64,000 nucleotides of DNA, from NCBI GenBank assembly GCA_022823145.1, contig JAJDXS010000007.1:1-64000 (forward strand), read 5' to 3'. This stretch comes from Gemmatimonadota bacterium. GTDB taxonomy: Bacteria > Gemmatimonadota > Gemmatimonadetes > Longimicrobiales > Gaopeijiaceae. Numbering within the stretch: position 1 is the stretch's first letter; each line of letters begins with the position of its first letter. Below the pieces are notes generated by a model. The model searched no databases. It saw nothing but the letters and a program-made list of their open reading frames with translations, and was not told the DNA's origin. Position numbers and translations under genes: made by a program. Below, one piece after another: positions 63,901-64,000 of this stretch.

Positions 63901-64000
63901 TCCAGACGTTCTGTCCCCCGCTCCGATCCGAAGTGAAAACGATCCGCGTCCCGTCGGGCGAAAACCGCGGCTGTGCGTCGAAGGCCATCCCCGACGTCAG
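60932..64000 (-). CDS. TolB-propeller amidohydrolase (5' end beyond right edge)
   Basis: About 1020 codons visible, open at the right edge (an in-frame Met near 63988 is preceded by LTSG and is not a real start). The first 580 residues are WD40/TolB-type propeller repeats: [62 protein letters not shown]. An Asp/Glu-rich linker (about 585-610) leads to an amidohydrolase with the HxH in [17 protein letters not shown], a region with [41 protein letters not shown], and a C-terminal [12 protein letters not shown]. Such proteins are usually exported amidohydrolases or dipeptidase-like enzymes. It heads the four-gene operon. Confidence 0.85.
   Translation of the reverse strand: [1022 protein letters not shown]

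Overview
This window comes from a GC-rich (roughly two-thirds GC), densely packed bacterial chromosome. ECF sigma/FecR/TonB-receptor operons, CarboxypepD-regulatory TonB receptors, many exported peptidases and amidohydrolases, and several DUF families common in the FCB group point to Gemmatimonadota, possibly a marine or host-associated member. That assignment is inference from gene content; no rRNA gene is present.

Layout. 1-2090 is an island edge: an IS256-family transposase cut by the window, inserted in an IS481-like transposase gene, then a tyrosine recombinase abutting a rhodanese gene that has lost its 3' half. 2273-8131 carries two paralogous NCS2-type permeases with an unusual C-terminal RsbW/GHKL-like domain, a class-III aminotransferase and an amidinotransferase/arginine-deiminase-family hydrolase; the last three overlap by 4 nt. 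An amino-acid permease remnant follows. 8974-10659 is a D-aminoacylase-like lipoprotein. 10776-16074 is a sigma / FecR / STN-TonB receptor / lipoprotein operon. 16100-19820 is an outer-membrane barrel gene followed by copC and copD. 19879-26074 holds an M28 peptidase (frameshifted), an S8 subtilase and an Rpn-family nuclease (frameshifted).

26335-30755 is a complete regulatory unit: sigma-70-type promoter, SAM riboswitch, then metX-metB-aspartokinase-asd with overlapping stops and starts. 30859-42713 contains a YwaF-like membrane protein, a leishmanolysin-like lipoprotein, an M14-M24 peptidase pair, a cytochrome c lipoprotein, a hydratase/FAH-fold protein, DUF805, gene debris beside a tRNA-Val(UAC), a trypsin-like lipoprotein and a RCK potassium channel. 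42781-56153 contains a serine hydrolase, a broken propeller lipoprotein, a TonB receptor, two paralogous zinc-ribbon membrane proteins of unknown function flanking a DUF819 transporter, a LAS-peptidase-like membrane protein, DUF3500, an M19 dipeptidase, a cupin and an ICMT-like methyltransferase. 56247-64000 (reverse strand) is a four-gene operon: TolB-propeller amidohydrolase, Tat-exported LanC-like protein, PLP decarboxylase and a third NCS2-GHKL permease.

The most striking non-coding signal is a family of six AT-rich, about 42-nt intergenic repeats (8856, 26243, 30750, 41652, 52643, 56189). They occur in both orientations, align without gaps and lie mostly between convergent genes; two of them contain the stop codon of the preceding gene. 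The most striking protein signal is the threefold occurrence of an NCS2 permease fused to a degenerate GHKL-like domain, twice translationally coupled to a PLP enzyme. The overall picture is a heterotroph that degrades peptides and takes up amino-acid- and nucleobase-like compounds.
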